Shown here piece by piece: positions 60,271 through 64,000 of a stretch of DNA of 64,000 nt. Both the position numbers and the translations under genes were made by a program. The stretch lies in the NCBI GenBank assembly GCA_025345505.1, contig JANVCC010000020.1:50076401-50140400 (forward strand). Reading direction: 5' to 3'. Position 1 is the stretch's first letter. Each line of letters opens with the position of its first letter. The notes under the pieces are model-generated. The model was not told where the DNA came from, did not search any database, and saw only the letters and a program-made list of their open reading frames with translations. Source of the stretch: Todiramphus chloris collaris. Taxonomy: Eukaryota > Chordata > Aves > Coraciiformes > Alcedinidae.

Positions 60271-63200
60271 CGATTAATGTCTCTGCAGCAAGTGCCTGGA
60301 AGATGAAAATCAACCTGTTGCTACCACTGTGGATTTCCCACCTTAGTATCACATTTTGCTCTGTACCACTCCAACACATAACCAAGGAAACAAATATTTC
60401 TGTAGTCTATAATAATCACAAATGTTTAGATTCTACTTCAAATTTTTATTCTTTTTGTATTTTCTTTTTCTCACTCTGCATTGTGCTGAAAAACTGTTTT
60501 GAAAGTCAATTCTTATCCTATTATCTACTGAGTAGCTGTCATGCAATACACAGTTTCCATATTAAAAATGAGAACTGCTCCCTTGAAGGGTTTCCTAGAG
60601 CTAACTATTTATTACCTCTTTCAAAAGTTTACCATAAGCTCTTTATACAGAACATTGAACGCTTATAAAGCAATGCCTGCTCAGTCCTCTTCCCTTTGCA
60701 TCATTCCCAACAATTAATAACTGCAAGTGAGGAATTCCTCAGCGCTGTTTCTTTCAGAGCTAAGCCATGCAGGCTTCGTGTTTTGCCATCTCCACACACC
60801 ATTTTGGAAGTCATGGGTCTCACCTGTTTTCTGTTTTACTGGGAGGTAAAGGTTGTAGGAACAAATGGAGACCCTTTATGCTGTATCTCTGAAACTGATG
60901 TGAAAGATTTGAGACCAGTCACGGAAAACCAAACAAAAACCATAATATAATGGAAGCTGAATAAAAAAAAAACCAAAACCACATATTTTCATCTTTGGGC
61001 AATCAGTGAAAATCCCAAATGATGAAGGCTACTGTTAAGTTTTTATTGTTTTCCAGCTTTTAAATTGAAAAAATATATAAACAATTTATGACTGCAGGTA
61101 GGTTTTGAGAACTGGACAGGTTACTGCATCTTGCATGGCCATCACCACCACCTCCCAAGAGATGATGCTGCAGCAGAAAGTGTCTCTGATTCCTTCCTTC
61201 AAAGGAAGGACGCACACATGTGTATCACTGCATTCTGCTGGGCACATCCAAACGCTGTTTCTGGGAATGGCATGTTTTGCCTCTCTAGGATGAGGGGTTT
61301 CACCTGAGATGGTCCTAAAGGGCACTTCCAACCTCTCAAAGAAGCAAGGAAAGGAGGTTGCCAGGTAAGAAGAAGGATTCTAGAAACCTTGGTCTAGAAA
61401 CACCAAGACAAGATGCCGTAGGACTGTGTGTATGAGATGGTTCAGCTTCCACATTTTTAGACAATTATGTCAAAATTACACTTCTCTCCCAGAAGTAATG
61501 CTCTTTCTTGAACAATGCGGTGTCATCCCTCCACAGGTAGGTCTGGGCTCCTCCAAAAGAGGCCGTTTCCTTTAGAAAACGAGGAGTAACAAGCATTGTA
61601 ACAAGGAGTCAGCGAAAGAAGGCAAGATCTTCTTCAAGTATTTTCTTTGAAATCTTATTTACCACAGAGAGGGAGATGCTGAGCCTACACAGAGATAAAA
61701 AACTTCACCATCATCTCTCAAGAATCAAAGGTTCATGGCTTCCCATGGCTCCCATCCTGCTAGGTGAAATGGTGCCAGTAGCCTATCAGGCCATGAGCAC
61801 TCTGTTTCTATCCCAGGAAAAGACAAATTTAGCATATCTACATCTGAGATTGCAGGTGCTTCTTGAAGTTGCAGCAGCAAAAATACACCAATTAGAAAAG
61901 AGTAATCCAAAAAAAAGGACATCTCTGCATGCTGACTCTGTTTGCATTCACCGCTCTTTCCAGAGGCAGGGAGATTAATTCATTCATTCCCAACGTTGTT
62001 ACAGAATGACTGCAACAAAACTGCTGATACAACTGGGAAATCAAAAGATGCGCTGGGAAAGCAACTGAGAAAAAAGAAATGCATTAAGGAAACACGTGTG
62101 GTTATGCCGGGTGGTGGGGACCAGAGTTAGCACTTAATGAAAAAAAGGGACTGCAAAAATTGCTGGTTGAGATAAAAAGAAGTGTGCAGAGGGAGTTCAG
62201 ATCCTAATGGAAATATTTTCTTAATGGAACAAAATTGTTGTTTCTGGTCAAATGAAACACATTTTCCTACCAAACCTTAATTTCATTTTCAACATTTTCC
62301 TTTTGTTTTTAAATCTGGAATATCATAAAACTCAAAAACTATTTAAGTTAACCCCCCCAAATGTCAACTTAGGTTGTCACCAAATTTTTGGACATAGGAT
62401 TCAACACATTGCCTGGTATTTTTTGTTTCAGCTGATCTGAAAATGGTCTGTGCTCTGGCAGTCATCGGAGATGACTGTGTGCTTCACGCGGCAACATAAA
62501 GGCTTTAGAAAGACAACTTTTAAGACAGCCATGAAACTCAATTTGAGACATCACGAACAAATGACAGTAACATCAGTACAATATACCCCTGTAAGTTACA
62601 TCTCTGCACTCCATACTTGCTACTGACCCAGCCTTGCACCTTGGCATTTGTGACTGTGTGTAGTACCTAGCCTTGAATTCAGCCCTACTGGCAACCATGG
62701 TTTTCTAAATTACTTCCAGCCTCTTCAGGATAAAGGCAGGAAGATATCCTGAATGGTTCTGCAAATGATTATGCAAAGCACAGCAGGCTGTATAATACCT
62801 TTACCATTAAACCCCCCTGTTAGTACTCTGACAGTAATCAACCATGTTATTGTAACTATTCTTTCTCCTTGTTGCATCTAGGCTGAATATTTTAAATGGG
62901 AATAACATCATCTCATTCTCCCATGCTTCTTATTTGCGGTGTGTCCTTAAAAGTAACCAATGCTCAGGACGCCAAAAGCTGAAGGTTCAGCTCACCCACA
63001 TAAGAGATGCGATATGAATAAATCAGTGCAAAGTCTATGTAAGCTTCTCCTCTTTCGCTAGCGGGGGCTCAGGCTGGGAAAGCAGTATCTGCAGTGGAGC
63101 TGCCATGCAGCCTTTACCTACCTGTGGTGCCACTTAAAAAATTCAGTTCATTCTGTATACTGATTTACTTTTTTAAATGCTAAATATGCTGCTGAGTATT

Positions 63201-64000
63201 TATGGAGAAATGAAAAAAAAAGCCTGCTTCCTAGGGTGGCACAAATGTTTCTTTTACAGAGTTTGGCTTAACGTGAAGGAGTTTCAAAGTCAAAGGAAAC
63301 TCCAGAATTCAAAGAGCTTCAGCCTTCATCCTAAGTGTCACTATCAGACTCATTAGGGCAAATCTCACTCCTACGTCCCTGACAGGAGCAGAGCTGGGTA
63401 CCTGCGGCTGAGTGTTTCATACTCCCCCAAAAGTCATCGGCATATGCCATTTATCTTGTCCCTGGTGCAGAGCTGGGTCATCACAGTCTTGGGCTTTCTG
63501 GTGCATCATTTAGGCCCCAATTCAACTGCTACTGGCAACTCTGACCCTAGAAATAGACACTTTCTTCTGTATTTCTCTCTACTGAAAGCAGGATGGAAAA
63601 AATAACCCTGTATGGTGACAGCACATTCAAAAGCAGGAGAGAGGAGGAGCATGGTTGACTACGATAAAGCTTATTTCCTGTTCCCTTTCTTTGCGACACA
63701 GGCTACAGGAGATGTTGCTTCCCTCTCTTCCTCCCTTTTGCTGCCACTATGTCCCACATCTCAAGGGAAACCAAAGTCTCAGCAACTTCAACCACGTCCC
63801 TTCATCAGTGTTTTCTGAGCCAGCATTTTGTGAAGATGAATAAAGGCTGACATGCAAATTATCTGCTCTGGATCCAGCAAAATTTATGTCCACCAGAAAA
63901 GGAAAAGAGAGAAATTCCAGCTTGGAAAATCTCTGAGCCAGTATTTGTAAATAAAGTCCAATTTAATTACCAATATATGTATTTTTCAGCCCTCTAACCT

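Larger units (their letters stand above)
49425..64000 (-). other. PAK5: PAK5 5' UTR intron or upstream flank
   Basis: The first coding exon is reached through an acceptor, so untranslated exons lie further upstream, probably beyond 64000. Within this span I see two CR1 fragments (51003-51116 and 53793-54543), possible conserved stretches (56600-56770 and 59860-60270) and short homopolymers, but no recognisable coding exon. A small 5' UTR exon could be hidden here and would not be recognisable from sequence alone. Confidence 0.65.

Noticed and set aside
61280-61345. Possible degraded CR1 tail (GGTCCTAAAGGGCACTTCCAACC)
   Set aside because: The similarity is limited to about 30 bases with no upstream CR1 landmarks, so it is too weak to annotate.

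Overview
The window reads as vertebrate nuclear DNA, almost certainly from a bird. Coding sequence is sparse and split by GT-AG introns, and the dispersed repeats are CR1 LINE 3' ends plus a solo LTR of a kind common in avian genomes. The introns are short for this locus. I see no bacterial or viral operons, CRISPR arrays, tRNA or rRNA genes. One 400-base run of N (6580-6979) marks an assembly gap.

Layout. Positions 1-3428 are the 3' part of the last intron of LAMP5 (plus strand). Its final coding exon (3429-3607) encodes the transmembrane segment and cytoplasmic tail, and a probable 3' UTR runs to about 4650. Positions 4651-9999 are intergenic and hold the solo LTR, the gap and low-complexity tracts. 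From about 10000 to beyond the right-hand end lies PAK5 (also called PAK7), a group II p21-activated kinase on the minus strand. A probable 3' UTR covers 10000-12091. Eight coding exons between 12092 and 49413 give an intact, spliceable 723-residue frame. The untranslated 5' exons and promoter are probably beyond 64000, so 49425-64000 is most likely a 5' UTR intron or upstream flank.

The two genes are convergent (tail to tail), with stop codons about 8.5 kb apart. This matches the LAMP5-PAK5 neighbourhood on human chromosome 20p12. Both are known mainly as neuronal genes: LAMP5 is an endosomal or synaptic-vesicle LAMP-family protein, and PAK5 is a brain-enriched Cdc42-binding kinase. They may share regulatory DNA, but nothing here shows that their products act together.

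Non-coding content includes six clear CR1 fragments in two orientations, a 21-bp minisatellite with an alternating 42-bp super-repeat, AT-rich alternating tracts, an A16/T21 palindrome at the LAMP5 splice acceptor, and several AT-rich unique stretches with homeodomain-type core motifs that are candidate conserved enhancers. I found no clearly new biological system. The window looks like an ordinary orthologous vertebrate locus with some local oddities.
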